Source: an uncultured Lachnospiraceae bacterium (GTDB taxonomy: Bacteria > Bacillota > Clostridia > Lachnospirales > Lachnospiraceae). From it: 55,543 nt of DNA. The DNA lies in NCBI GenBank assembly GCA_910586705.1, contig CAJUJK010000025.1, positions 1 through 55,543 on the forward strand, in the 5' to 3' direction. Of this stretch, positions 14,748-24,084 are shown piece by piece. The notes below the pieces were generated by a model. It was not told where the DNA came from and ran no database searches. It saw only the letters and a program-made list of their open reading frames with translations. Within the stretch, counting starts at the first letter, position 1; each line of letters opens with the position of its first letter. The position numbers were made by a program, and so were the translations under genes.

Positions 14748-17003
14748 ATGAATATCGCTTTTTTGGGACTGCAGGTTATAGGAATTTGCACGATCTTTTT
14801 TGCGCTGGCGCTTCTGCTTAGCGGGGACGGCTCCAGAGAACAGAAAATGATGGAATATTTCCTCGTGGGCGCGCTGATACAGAATATCGGATATCTGCTG
14901 GAGCTGACGGCGCCTACGATGGAGGCTGCTCTGGTGGCAGTAAAAATGCAGCATCTGGGAACAATGACAATACCCATCTGTTATTGTTATTTTATTTATA
15001 TCTATTGTTTTGAGGAGGCGCCGCTAAAGATACTGAAGACTCTGGGAATCATTGACGTCGGTCTTCTCATGGTAGTTCTGACCTGTGACCATCATACCTT
15101 TTTTTACAGACAGGTGGAATGGGAGACTACGGCGGCGGGACATTCGTATCTGGTTCTGCATTACGGACCGGGGTATGCGGTTTTTATCATCTGCGCAACG
15201 CTCATTCCCTATGCCATGTCCATGCTTGTGTTAATCCGTGCCTGCGCCAGAAAGGGAGAAGATGCGGTGGACCGCAAATACGGGCTGATTCTGGGACTCG
15301 CGCTTCTGCCGGTCATTGCCTTGTACGCCTATGTCACGAAACTGACACACGCCTACGACTTTACACCGATGGTTCTGGGGGTTGTCCTTTCCAGCGTGGT
15401 GATTCTGATATGGAGCAGGAGGGTTTATGATTTTGGAAGCCTTGCTTCCGGCGCGCTCTTAAACAGCATGAGCGACGGTGTGATCGCATTGGACGAAAAG
15501 AGGCGCATCATCAATTACAATCCGGCGGCGGCGGAGATTTTCCCGGGACTGAACAGCCGTGCTGTCGGCAGAAACATTGCGGACATATTGGAGTTCCCGG
15601 AACCTGAACCGGGCGAAGAAGTGCAGCATGATATATTTATCGGGGACCGCTATTATCAGAGTCATGTGGAGCCGGTGCCGGACCGTTTTGGCGTGATCAA
15701 GGGGCATGTGGTGCTGATTCTGGACATGACGGAGGTGCGGAACAACATCGAGGAGATCAAACGCATCAGAATACAGGCGGAACAGGCGAATGAGGCAAAA
15801 AGCGAATTCCTGGCAAACATGTCCCACGAGATCCGGACGCCTATGAATGCGATCGTGGGATTGAGCGATATCATTATGGAGGAGAGCAAAGGGCGCAAGG
15901 TGTACAGCTATGCCTGTGATATCAAGTCGGCATCCAGAAACCTGCTGGCGCTGATCAACGATATTCTGGATCTGTCCAAGGTTGAGGCGGGCAAGATGGA
16001 GCTGGTAAACGCGGACTACCATATTAAGAAAGTGACGGACGAGGTCATTAATATGATGGACGGCGCGGCGTCGAAGCGGGGCATTCTGCTCAAGTGCGAG
16101 TATGATATGTCCATACCGTGCAAGTATTACGGGGACGAGGGCAGAATCCGGCAGATTTTCATTAATCTCCTCAACAATGGACTGAAATTTACGAAGGAAG
16201 GGTATGTGAAACTGTCTGTGGGCGGCAGACCGGGGGAGGATGCCGATACGGAACTTTTGCATATTGAGGTGAGGGACACCGGCTGCGGCATCAAGGAAGA
16301 GGATCTTGGAAAAATCTTTGAGAATTTCAGTCAGGTGGATGCGAAACGGAACCGCAGCGTGGAGGGAACCGGGCTTGGACTTTCCATAACGCGGCATCTG
16401 GTGGAGCTGATGAAGGGTACAATCCGGGTGGAGAGCGTGTACGGGGAAGGCACGGTCTTTATTCTGGATATCCCGCAGAGGATTGTGGACCGCAGGAGTC
16501 TGACGGAAATGCCGCAGGAGGTCGTCAGAAAAGAGGACGAAATTCAGGTATTTACGGCGGAGGACTGCCGTGTTCTGGTGGTGGACGACAATCTGGTAAA
16601 CAGAAAGGTGGCAAGAGGATTTCTGCGGCCTTACGGGTTTGTCATTGACGAGGCGGACAGCGGTCCGAAATCCATCGAATGCGTCAGACAGACCAGATAC
16701 GATATCATATTCATGGATCATATGATGCCGGAGATGGACGGCATAGAGGCGGTGCAGGTCATCCGCAGCGAGTGCGGGGAGAACGGTGCGCTGCCGGTCA
16801 TCATCGCGCTGACAGCGAACGCCATGGAGGGCGTCAGGGAGATGTTTCTGGAAAACGGCTTTCAGGATTTTATCACCAAGCCCCTCGATAAAAAGGCGCT
16901 CAACGAGGCGCTGAAAAGATGGATTCCGGAGCAGCGCAGGAAGGCACCCGATACGTGGGAACAGAGTGTGGAAAAGATGAGGAAGGCGAAACCGTCAGAG
17001 TAA
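14748..17003 (+). CDS. Hybrid histidine kinase with 7TM sensor, PAS and receiver
   Basis: This 751-residue membrane kinase has seven hydrophobic helices (about 1-225, histidine-kinase N-terminal 7TM type), a PAS domain (about 235-335, NSMSDGVIALDEKRRIINYN) and a coiled coil. HisKA carries H360 in NMSHEIRTPMNAIVG. The HATPase_c domain has N-box NLLNNGLKF, DTGCGIKEEDL and GTGLGLSITRHL. A C-terminal receiver has D657 (FMDHMMPEMDG) and the KPLDK loop. It autophosphorylates and passes phosphate to its own receiver; the output is probably a separate protein. Ligand unknown. It forms a two-gene unit with the EAL protein upstream and ends at a strong terminator. Confidence 0.93.
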   Translation: MNIAFLGLQVIGICTIFFALALLLSGDGSREQKMMEYFLVGALIQNIGYLLELTAPTMEAALVAVKMQHLGTMTIPICYCYFIYIYCFEEAPLKILKTLGIIDVGLLMVVLTCDHHTFFYRQVEWETTAAGHSYLVLHYGPGYAVFIICATLIPYAMSMLVLIRACARKGEDAVDRKYGLILGLALLPVIALYAYVTKLTHAYDFTPMVLGVVLSSVVILIWSRRVYDFGSLASGALLNSMSDGVIALDEKRRIINYNPAAAEIFPGLNSRAVGRNIADILEFPEPEPGEEVQHDIFIGDRYYQSHVEPVPDRFGVIKGHVVLILDMTEVRNNIEEIKRIRIQAEQANEAKSEFLANMSHEIRTPMNAIVGLSDIIMEESKGRKVYSYACDIKSASRNLLALINDILDLSKVEAGKMELVNADYHIKKVTDEVINMMDGAASKRGILLKCEYDMSIPCKYYGDEGRIRQIFINLLNNGLKFTKEGYVKLSVGGRPGEDADTELLHIEVRDTGCGIKEEDLGKIFENFSQVDAKRNRSVEGTGLGLSITRHLVELMKGTIRVESVYGEGTVFILDIPQRIVDRRSLTEMPQEVVRKEDEIQVFTAEDCRVLVVDDNLVNRKVARGFLRPYGFVIDEADSGPKSIECVRQTRYDIIFMDHMMPEMDGIEAVQVIRSECGENGALPVIIALTANAMEGVREMFLENGFQDFITKPLDKKALNEALKRWIPEQRRKAPDTWEQSVEKMRKAKPSE

Positions 17004-17019
17004 CTGGTCTGGCAGACAG

Positions 17020-17065
17020 GAAGTGCATTGGAGGCAAAAGTGCCAAAAATGCACTTCTTTTTTTT
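17020..17065 (+). terminator. Strong rho-independent terminator
   Basis: A 10-bp perfect stem (GAAGTGCATT / AATGCACTTC) with an inner GGCA/TGCC stem is followed by eight T. It ends the EAL-hybrid kinase unit. Confidence 0.92.
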
Positions 17066-17070
17066 GCGTG

Positions 17071-17086
17071 GGTTACGCGATTAACC
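17071..17086 (+). promoter_or_regulatory. Inverted repeat, possible LacI-type operator
   Basis: GGTTA and TAACC arms flank CGCGAT, 128 bases before the LacI-family start. LacI regulators bind short palindromes and often their own promoter; assignment here is only by position. No convincing -35/-10 pair was found nearby. Confidence 0.25.
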
Positions 17087-17213
17087 TATTGTGTTTATGG
17101 GATTTTGAGATTACACTGAGCTCAGGCGGGTAAGCTTTTGGGAATATCCATTGCGTGTTTTCACAGTAAACAGCCTTGACATGGATGAGATAAGAAAAAC
17201 GGACGGAGGATTT

Positions 17214-18239
17214 ATGGAACAGAGGGTAAGGATTGCGGACATTGCGGAAGAACTGGGCGTAAGCACGGCTACCGTTTCCAATGTGATCCACGGAAAGACG
17301 AAAAAGATATCGGACGAGACGGTGAAGCGGGTGCAGGCGCTTTTGGAGGAGCGGCAGTATATTCCCAGTATGGCGGGGATTCTGCTGGCGAGAAACGATT
17401 CACGTATCATCGGCGTGGTGGTGAACAACCACGAGAAATATGAGGGAAAGGTGCTGGAGGATGCTTTTGTATCGGCGTCGCTGAACGCCCTGCTGTTTGA
17501 ACTGGAGAATGCGGGGTACTTTATGATGATCAAGGCTACGCAGGACTGGAGCGAGGTGGAGCGGTTTGCCTCCATGTGGAATATGGACGGCATGGTGCTT
17601 CTGGGATTCTGTGACAGCGACTACGAAAAACTCCGCGTGAGAATGCGGATCCCTTTTGTGGTCTACGACGGTTTTTTTGAAAAGGACAAAGGGATCTGTA
17701 ATCTGAAGATTGACAATTTCGACGGTGGTCGTCAGGTGGGGGAATATCTGCGGCGGATGGGTTACAGGCGTGCGCTGCTTCTCTCGGACAATGATACCTG
17801 CGTGGATGCGGAACGGATGGCGGGATTCCGGGCAGGCTTTTCGGATGGGGAGACGGATTATCTGGAAGTGCCTATGAACAGGGCGGGGCGGTATCGCATT
17901 TATCAGGAAAACTGGGAGCGGATCCGGGCGTGTTCGGCGGCGTTTGCGGTTTCCGACGTCTATGCGGCGGAGTTTATGCACTTTCTGATGGAGCGGCGGC
18001 TTTCGGTGCCGGGGGATATGGCGGTGGTAGGATTTGACAATAACGCGCTCTGCGAAACCTGTTTTCCCAGACTTACCACGGTGGGGCAGGATGCGGGGGA
18101 GCGGGCAAAGATGGCGGTGCGCGCCCTAAAGAGATTGTGGAATGGGGACGGAGAGCCGATGGAGGAGGTGCTGCCGGTGAAGCTGATTATCCGGGACAGC
18201 GTAAGCAAACTATACCATAAAGGCAGAGATGGGAGATAA
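17214..18239 (+). CDS. LacI-family transcriptional regulator
   Basis: This 341-residue repressor-type regulator has an N-terminal helix-turn-helix (VRIADIAEELGVSTATVSN) with the hinge helix region, followed by a periplasmic-binding-like sensor domain (from about 60; DGMVLLGF, AVVGFDNNALCE, PRLTTV). The effector is unknown. GGAGG 5 bases before the ATG at 17214 decides the start; the frame is open from 17151. Its stop lies 2 bases before the MATE pump start, so the two form an operon and the regulator may control the pump. Confidence 0.9.
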   Translation: MEQRVRIADIAEELGVSTATVSNVIHGKTKKISDETVKRVQALLEERQYIPSMAGILLARNDSRIIGVVVNNHEKYEGKVLEDAFVSASLNALLFELENAGYFMMIKATQDWSEVERFASMWNMDGMVLLGFCDSDYEKLRVRMRIPFVVYDGFFEKDKGICNLKIDNFDGGRQVGEYLRRMGYRRALLLSDNDTCVDAERMAGFRAGFSDGETDYLEVPMNRAGRYRIYQENWERIRACSAAFAVSDVYAAEFMHFLMERRLSVPGDMAVVGFDNNALCETCFPRLTTVGQDAGERAKMAVRALKRLWNGDGEPMEEVLPVKLIIRDSVSKLYHKGRDGR

Positions 18240-18241
18240 AG

Positions 18242-19600
18242 ATGGAGAAGAGAGAGAAAAGGAATGAATTTCGCGCCGATTTAATTGGAATTGCGTTGCC
18301 GGTTACCCTGCAGTCCCTGCTGCAGTCTTCCTTCAGCATGGTGGACCAGATCATGATCGGGCAGCTCGGTAGCGAGAGCATTGCGGGAATCGGGCTGGGC
18401 GGCAAGTTTGCGTCAATCTATACGGTGGTGCTTGGCGCGGTGGCGGCGGCAGCCGGTATTATGGCGGCGCAGTATGTGGGGGCGAAGGATCAGAAAGGGA
18501 TGGGCAGAAGCTTCTATCTGAATCTGCTCGCAGGTCTTTTGCTGGCGGGCGGCTTTCTGGCGGTCTGCGGGTTCTTTCCCGCCGGGATCATGTCTCTGTA
18601 CACGCAGGATATGGCGGTGAGGGAGCAGGCAGCGCTCTATCTGCGCATTTACGCTGTTTCCTTCCCACTGATGGCAATATCTACCATTATGACAGTGTTT
18701 TTGCGCTGTGTCGGGAAAGCGGCGTTTCCTCTTGCGGCAAGTTTTCTCTCGGTACTTCTGAATACCGGGCTGAACTATGTATTGATTTTTGGCAGGGGTG
18801 GCTTCCCGGAGATGGGGGTGCAGGGCGCGGCTGTGGCAAGTGTGATTGCGCAGGCGGCGGCTTTCGGCGTGACGGCGGTTACTTTTTTCCGGGATACGGT
18901 TTTAGGCTCTTACAGCAGATGGGGGCATATGCGGGCGGCGCTCCGGCTGACTGGAGAGGAGCGGAACCAGTATCTGGGGATTCTTGCGCCGATTCTTGTC
19001 TGTGAGTTTGTATGGAGTCTGGGTGAGAATATGTATGCCGTGATTTACGGGCGTATGGGAACCGCGCCCTGTGCGGCGATGACCATGACGGGACCGATAC
19101 AAGGGTTGATGATCGGGCTTCTGAGCGGCGTTTCTCAGGCGGCGGGCATTATGATAGGCAGACATCTGGGGAAGGGGGATTATGAGACGGCATATAGGGA
19201 TTCCAGAAAGCTGATGGGTTGCGGGCTGGCGGGATCGGCGGCGCTGTCTCTGCTGCTGGTCTGGCAGGCAGGAGCCTATGTGTCACTGTACAATGTGGAA
19301 CCGCAGGTGCAGAGGATGACCTGTTCGATATTGCTGGCCTTTGCGCTAATCTCTCCCATAAAGGTACAGAATATGATTCTGGGCGGCGGCATTATCAGAA
19401 GCGGCGGGATGACGCGCTATGTGATGTGGATTGACATGATCGGCACATGGCTGTTCGGTGTGCCGCTTGGCTTTCTGGCAGCTTTTGCATGGGAACTGCC
19501 GATTCCGCAGGTGTACCTGATACTTTCTCTGGAAGAAGTCGTCAGATTCCTGATTTCGGTCGCTGTTTTTCGGAAAAAGAACTGGATGAGACGGCTGTAA
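18242..19600 (+). CDS. MATE-family multidrug/sodium antiporter
   Basis: This 452-residue membrane protein has 12 predicted helices in two halves, with the MATE-typical N-terminal pattern (IALPVTLQSLLQSSFSMVDQ, IMIGQLG) and its echo in the second half. It would export cationic drugs or metabolites in exchange for Na+ or H+. Substrate cannot be told. It is directly behind the LacI regulator and is probably co-transcribed. A CAGCCG/CGGCTG hairpin without a T run lies in the following gap, about 19650-19677. Confidence 0.92.
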   Translation: MEKREKRNEFRADLIGIALPVTLQSLLQSSFSMVDQIMIGQLGSESIAGIGLGGKFASIYTVVLGAVAAAAGIMAAQYVGAKDQKGMGRSFYLNLLAGLLLAGGFLAVCGFFPAGIMSLYTQDMAVREQAALYLRIYAVSFPLMAISTIMTVFLRCVGKAAFPLAASFLSVLLNTGLNYVLIFGRGGFPEMGVQGAAVASVIAQAAAFGVTAVTFFRDTVLGSYSRWGHMRAALRLTGEERNQYLGILAPILVCEFVWSLGENMYAVIYGRMGTAPCAAMTMTGPIQGLMIGLLSGVSQAAGIMIGRHLGKGDYETAYRDSRKLMGCGLAGSAALSLLLVWQAGAYVSLYNVEPQVQRMTCSILLAFALISPIKVQNMILGGGIIRSGGMTRYVMWIDMIGTWLFGVPLGFLAAFAWELPIPQVYLILSLEEVVRFLISVAVFRKKNWMRRL

Positions 19601-19731
19601 TTTCTAAACAAAAGTGCCTTTCTGTCCGATATATATGATAACAGCTTACCAGCCGCACAGGGCGGCGGACGGCTGCGGGGAATTGTGGCAAAAGGATTTG
19701 CCGCGTTGACAGCATCATGGAGGATATGAAT

Positions 19732-20619
19732 ATGGGCATAAAAGTAGGGACGAATCCGAGTCAGACAGCGCCTGTGTCCACGACATCCGATCCTTTTAAG
19801 CAGAGGACGAAGCAGGATATTAAGAATGAGTGCGCAGGTATTGCGGCGAGACAGACGGCGAATGCGATCAGAATCCAGAAGCAGAAAGCGAGCCAGAAGA
19901 AGAAAAAACTCAATTATAATTATAAGAAGATTTCTAGACAGATTACCATGAACAATACTTCCACGGGTGCGCGCAGGGTTATTACGAAGGCGCGCGAGGA
20001 AGTGGTTTCTCTTCTCAGAAAGCAGATGAGCGGAAAATATGACGAGACTGATCTCCGTCATGCGATTATTCATGCCAGAAAGATGGAGCGGGTCGCCCGC
20101 AGAAAGAAGAAACATCTGGAGGAAGAGGAGAAGGCGGAAGCTACGGGAAAGGGACTTGTCGAGCAGGGCGCGTCGTCGGGTGAGGACGAGGAGATGAAGA
20201 AGCTTGAGGCGTCCATGGAAAATCTGAAGGACGAGGAACTGGAGCGGATGCAGGAGCTGATGGAGGAGTACGAGAAGCTCATGCAGGAGCTTGAGGAAAC
20301 CGGCGGCGCCAATGATATTATGAAGGAATACATGGGCGCTACGGAACAGGAGATGTCGCCCGAGGACGTGGATAAACTCCGCAAGAAACACCGTGCGGAT
20401 GAGATGAAGGATATCGTGGAAGCGGATATGAAATATCTGAAGGCGATGTTCAACAAGCTGGCGCGGGAGAAACAGGCGATCAGCCAGCAGTCGTTCCAGC
20501 AGGAGACGAATCCGGCGGTATCGCTGGAACTGCAGGGAGTGGATATCCCGGTATCCCCGGATGTGGGGCAGTCGGGGGCAGAGCTGGTGGAAGGCGCCAA
20601 TGTGGATGCGATGGCGTAA
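19732..20619 (+). CDS. Conserved-type coiled-coil protein of unknown function
   Basis: This 295-residue, very hydrophilic protein has no signal peptide or membrane helix. It has a Lys/Arg-rich segment near residues 60-75 (QKASQKKKKLNYNYKK), a basic helical region, and a strong Glu-rich coiled coil (about 150-195, KLEASMENLKDEELERMQEL). GGAGG 8 bases before the ATG at 19732 fixes the start. I have an impression of similar uncharacterised proteins in Lachnospiraceae, but no function is known to me. The gene stands alone. Confidence 0.6.
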   Translation: MGIKVGTNPSQTAPVSTTSDPFKQRTKQDIKNECAGIAARQTANAIRIQKQKASQKKKKLNYNYKKISRQITMNNTSTGARRVITKAREEVVSLLRKQMSGKYDETDLRHAIIHARKMERVARRKKKHLEEEEKAEATGKGLVEQGASSGEDEEMKKLEASMENLKDEELERMQELMEEYEKLMQELEETGGANDIMKEYMGATEQEMSPEDVDKLRKKHRADEMKDIVEADMKYLKAMFNKLAREKQAISQQSFQQETNPAVSLELQGVDIPVSPDVGQSGAELVEGANVDAMA

Positions 20620-20704
20620 AGAAAGTATAGAGGAGAGTCTTTGCTACAGGAATAGTGGAGGCTCTTTACTTATGGAGAGAACGTGAAGATATAAGGTGAA
20701 AGAG

Positions 20705-21520
20705 ATGGCAGGTTCGCAGAAAGACGAAAGGAAATATGGATTGACTGGCGCTGTGCTGAAAAACATAGCGTATGTCACTATGTTCATTGACCACTTTTTT
20801 GCGGTTGTCTTTTTGAATTATATGAGACTGCATCCAGTGGACGGCAGATGGGACCCGCAGCTGGAACCGGTTTACCGCGCGGGAAGGGCTGTGGGAAGAA
20901 TTTCCTTTGTGCTGTTCACGTTCCTGATCGTGGAGGGCTTTTTTTATACGAGGAGCAGAGTGTGGTTTCTGATGCGGCTCTTTCTGTTTGCGCTGCTCTC
21001 TGAGATACCGTTTGATCTGGCTCTGTCGGGAACGGTGTGGGACTGGAGCGGGCAGAATGTATATTGGACGCTGTTTCTGGGTGTGCTGGTGCTGACGCTG
21101 TGGGACTATCTCTCCCATTATGGGAGTGTCTGGGCAACGGCGGGGCGTTATCTGGTTTTGTCAGCGGGCTGTCTTGCCGCCTTCCTCTGTTCCACGGATT
21201 ACCGGTTTATGGGGATCCTTCTGATTTTTGCCATGTATCAGACGAGGGAAAAGGACGGCGGCGTCCAGTTTATGGCGGTAGGTCTGGTCATGCTGTTCGG
21301 CACATGGGGATCCAATCTGATCCGCTATGGGGGACGGATTACGGCGGACGTCCTGTTCTGGTCTTCTATGCGGGAAATGTATGGTCTGCTCGCCTTTCTG
21401 TTTATTTTTCTCTATAACGGGGAAAAGGGGCGGCAGTTCCCGAAAGCTTTCTATTATGGATTTTACCCGGTGCATCTGTTGCTCCTGTTCGGGATTGCAA
21501 AGGTGATTGGAATTATGTAA
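20705..21520 (+). CDS. TraX-family membrane protein
   Basis: This 271-residue integral membrane protein has about eight helices. The TraX pattern is clear: GAVLKNIAYVTMFIDHFFAV at the N-terminus, GRISFVLFTFLIVEGFFYT in the second helix pair and LLSEIPFDLAL after it. TraX of the F plasmid acetylates pilin; chromosomal homologues in Firmicutes have unknown acyl-transfer roles. AAGG 8 bases before the ATG at 20705 favours that start over the GTG at 20696. The 3' end overlaps the opposing methyltransferase gene by 8 bases. Confidence 0.88.
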   Translation: MAGSQKDERKYGLTGAVLKNIAYVTMFIDHFFAVVFLNYMRLHPVDGRWDPQLEPVYRAGRAVGRISFVLFTFLIVEGFFYTRSRVWFLMRLFLFALLSEIPFDLALSGTVWDWSGQNVYWTLFLGVLVLTLWDYLSHYGSVWATAGRYLVLSAGCLAAFLCSTDYRFMGILLIFAMYQTREKDGGVQFMAVGLVMLFGTWGSNLIRYGGRITADVLFWSSMREMYGLLAFLFIFLYNGEKGRQFPKAFYYGFYPVHLLLLFGIAKVIGIM

Positions 21521-22388
21521 ACCATCTGCCGGAAGCCCCGCACGGCAGCACGAGTCCGTTTGACGAGACGGGCAGGCCGATCTCCGAGGATTCCACCTTT
21601 CCGCCGGACCGGGGAACCAGCGCGGTGTGCAGCATGTAGGTGAGCACCGCGGGCTGCAGCCCTGTGGTGTAGGAGTTGACGAGAAAGAACAGGGCGTCCC
21701 TTGACAGCAGTTTAGCGGCAAGCTCGATCAAGGGAAAGACGCTGTCCTCGATCTTCCAGATTTCCCCCTTGGGACCGCGCCCGTAGGAGGGGGGATCCAT
21801 GATGATGCCGTCGTATGTGTTGCCGCGGCGGATTTCCCGCTCCACGAATTTGACACAGTCGTCCACCAGCCAGCGGATGGGCGCGTCGGAGAGCCCCGAG
21901 GCGGCGGCGTTTTCTTTCGCCCATGTCACCATGCCTTTGGAGGCGTCCACGTGGGTGACAGCCGCGCCGGCTGCCGCGGCGGCGAGGGTTGCGCCGCCCG
22001 TGTAAGCGAAAAGGTTCAGGACTCTGAGCTGCCGGTCAGGTGCCTGCGTCTTTGCCTTCTTTATTATAGAAGAAAACCAGTCCCAGTTGACTGCCTGCTC
22101 CGGGAAAAGTCCCGTGTGTTTGAAGCTGAACGGTTTCAGACGGAAGGTCAGATCCCGGTAACGGATGCTCCATTCCTGCGGCAGATCGAAGAACTCCCAT
22201 TCCCCGCCGCCTTTCTGGCTGCGGTGGTAGTGCCCGTTTTTCTTTTTCCAGCCCGCTTCTGTTTTTGGGGTGTCCCAGATCACCTGCGGATCGGGGCGGA
22301 CGAGGATATATTTTCCCCACCGCTCCAGCTTTTCTCCCTTTGAACAGTCTATCACTTCATAGTCTTTCCAGTTGTCTGCGATCCACAT
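21513..22388 (-). CDS. Class I SAM-dependent methyltransferase, RlmI/RlmK-like
   Basis: This 291-residue protein has the SAM-binding motif (LNLFAYTGGATLAAAAAGA), a downstream acidic motif (THVDASKGMVTWAKENA) and the IIMDPPSYGRG catalytic motif (NPPY-type) typical of 23S rRNA cytosine/guanine methyltransferases of the RlmI/RlmK group. The start at 22388 is preferred because the frame further upstream runs through promoter-like sequence; GGAGAGG lies about 10 bases before it. The exact target base is not certain. It converges on TraX with an 8-base overlap. Confidence 0.85.
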   Translation of the reverse strand: MWIADNWKDYEVIDCSKGEKLERWGKYILVRPDPQVIWDTPKTEAGWKKKNGHYHRSQKGGGEWEFFDLPQEWSIRYRDLTFRLKPFSFKHTGLFPEQAVNWDWFSSIIKKAKTQAPDRQLRVLNLFAYTGGATLAAAAAGAAVTHVDASKGMVTWAKENAAASGLSDAPIRWLVDDCVKFVEREIRRGNTYDGIIMDPPSYGRGPKGEIWKIEDSVFPLIELAAKLLSRDALFFLVNSYTTGLQPAVLTYMLHTALVPRSGGKVESSEIGLPVSSNGLVLPCGASGRWFT

Positions 22389-22472
22389 GATGAAATGTCC
22401 TCTCCCGTGAAAAGTATGTGAAATCATTTTTGCAATCTCTACATTTTCCATAGAATAGCATATTTTGCGCGT

Positions 22473-22502
22473 TTGCACAACAGGGCAGGGGTATAGTATA
22501 AT
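22473..22502 (+). promoter_or_regulatory. Sigma-A-type promoter of the SGNH hydrolase gene
   Basis: TTGCAC (22473-22478) and TATAAT (22497-22502) are separated by 18 bases and lie 24 bases before the coding start at 22526. Confidence 0.7.
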
Positions 22503-22525
22503 AAATGACATGGAGGGAAGCGCAT

Positions 22526-23173
22526 ATGAAAAAAATAGTATGTTTCGGGGATTCCAATACCTATGGCTACAATGCAAAGACGATCGACCGTTTTACGGAG
22601 GAAGAGAGATGGACCTGCCTTTTGGCGAAGCATTTGGGCGGGGATTATCATGTGGTGGAGGAAGGACTGGAAGGGCGCACGGCATGTCTGGAAGATCCGC
22701 TGTTTGAGGGCTTGTGCGGTTTTCAATATTTATACCCGTGCCTCATGACGCATAAACCGGTGGATTTATTGCTGATTATGCTGGGGACCAACGATGTGAA
22801 ACAACGGTTTTCCTGTACACCTGCGAATGTGGCAAAGGGAATGGAGAGGCTGGCGCAGAAAGCCATTGATTCCAAGATTGCCTTCAGGGACGGCGTGCCC
22901 AACATTCTGCTGATTACGCCGCCTGCGATCGAACCGGGCTATCAAGACACGGATATTTACGGCGAGATGGGAGACGGCTGTGTTGAGAAAAGCCGTGCGC
23001 TGGCGCCCTTGTATGAGCAGGTGGCAAAGAATCTGGGATGTCACTATCTGGATGCCGGACAGATTCCGGGAGTGGAGATGAATCCCTACGACTTTATGCA
23101 CCTGAGCCTGCAGGCGCACAGCGCGTTTGCAGAGTTTCTGGCAGAGAAAATTCCGCAGATGGTTTCAAAATAA
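22526..23173 (+). CDS. SGNH/GDSL-type hydrolase
   Basis: This 215-residue single-domain esterase-type protein has block I GDSNTYG (nucleophile Ser near residue 10), the block III motif GTND near residue 91 and a C-terminal DxxH-like FMHLSLQAH. It has no signal peptide, so it is cytosolic. Members cleave esters or O-acetyl groups. Its position tail-to-tail with the sialic-acid catabolic genes makes sialate O-deacetylation a possibility, but nothing in the sequence proves it. GGAGGG precedes the ATG at 22526; the stop is 8 bases from the opposing nanK stop. Confidence 0.85.
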   Translation: MKKIVCFGDSNTYGYNAKTIDRFTEEERWTCLLAKHLGGDYHVVEEGLEGRTACLEDPLFEGLCGFQYLYPCLMTHKPVDLLLIMLGTNDVKQRFSCTPANVAKGMERLAQKAIDSKIAFRDGVPNILLITPPAIEPGYQDTDIYGEMGDGCVEKSRALAPLYEQVAKNLGCHYLDAGQIPGVEMNPYDFMHLSLQAHSAFAEFLAEKIPQMVSK

Positions 23174-23181
23174 GACAGACA

Positions 23182-24063
23182 TCAGGTCGCGGACTGCGAC
23201 GCTAAATAGTTTGCGCCCCACATGCCGGCAGAATTGCCGAGCGCTGCGGCGGCAATATGTACATGAGAAAAGCTGGGCATAATGAACCGGCTTTTTTTCT
23301 CCCCGATCTTTTGCAGGATCAGCGGCTGGGACATGATGCCGCCCCCGAGAAGGATGCAGGAGGGATTGTAAATGTGGGTCAGCGTGGCAAGCCCGAGCAT
23401 GATCTCATCCACCCACTTGTCAATGATGGCGACGACCTGATCGTCCTCAAGCGCATCAAATATTTTCCTGCCTGTGTCAAGCTCCGGGCGATACGGTTTT
23501 ATCATTTGCAACAGCCCGGTGGTGGAAGCGTATTTTTCATAGCACCCGTCAAAGAAATCATCGCCCGAGAGTCTGGCGTCGCTGTGTGTGATGATGGCGC
23601 CAAATTCGCTGGCGGAATAGCTGGAGCCGTGGAAGACTTTCCTGTCGTTTATGACAGCGCCGCCCACCCCGGTTCCGTAGGTCAGCATCAGGAACTGGTC
23701 GTAATTCTGACCGGCGCCGTAAACCGCCTCACCAAGAGCGGCGGCATTTACGTCGTTTTCCACGGCGACAGGAACATGGAACAGTTCTTCCAGATTTTTT
23801 TTAAACTGAATGCCCGTGTAACCCGGAATATTCTGGTTGGCATAGATAATATACCCGTCTTTCGCGTGAACCTGTCCGGCGGTGCTGATGCCGATGGCGT
23901 CATAATCAGAGTGGGTCTCAATCAGGGAAATAACCGTTTCCAATATGTGTGCGCCGCCTTTTTGGGCAAGAGTAGGAACCTCCGCGGTATCGGTCAGCCT
24001 GTTATCCTGACAGACACCGTATTTGATGGAAGTGCCCCCGATATCGAATACAAGATTTTTCAT
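23182..24063 (-). CDS. nanK: ROK-family sugar kinase, probable N-acetylmannosamine kinase
   Basis: This 293-residue ROK protein has the ATP-binding DIGGTSIKYG motif at residues 7-16, the sugar-binding ENDVNAAALGE motif, and the GTGVGGAVI glycine-rich loop. The usual ROK zinc motif (CxCGxxGC) is absent: the equivalent stretch after SEFGAIITH reads DARLSGDDFFDGCYEKYAS. It is the third gene of nanE-yhcH-nanK, so phosphorylation of N-acetylmannosamine to its 6-phosphate is the likely reaction, feeding NanE. Spacing to the yhcH-type gene is 21 bases. Confidence 0.82.
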   Translation of the reverse strand: MKNLVFDIGGTSIKYGVCQDNRLTDTAEVPTLAQKGGAHILETVISLIETHSDYDAIGISTAGQVHAKDGYIIYANQNIPGYTGIQFKKNLEELFHVPVAVENDVNAAALGEAVYGAGQNYDQFLMLTYGTGVGGAVINDRKVFHGSSYSASEFGAIITHSDARLSGDDFFDGCYEKYASTTGLLQMIKPYRPELDTGRKIFDALEDDQVVAIIDKWVDEIMLGLATLTHIYNPSCILLGGGIMSQPLILQKIGEKKSRFIMPSFSHVHIAAAALGNSAGMWGANYLASQSAT

Positions 24064-24084
24064 CAGTCATTTCTCCTGTCAAAA

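Noticed and set aside
15459..16721. 420-residue minus-strand frame opposite the hybrid kinase
   Set aside because: Shadow of the kinase gene, whose motifs are complete on the plus strand.
19417..20391. 324-residue minus-strand frame across the MATE end and the coiled-coil gene
   Set aside because: Leu/Arg/His-rich shadow that crosses two genes with good ribosome binding sites on the other strand.
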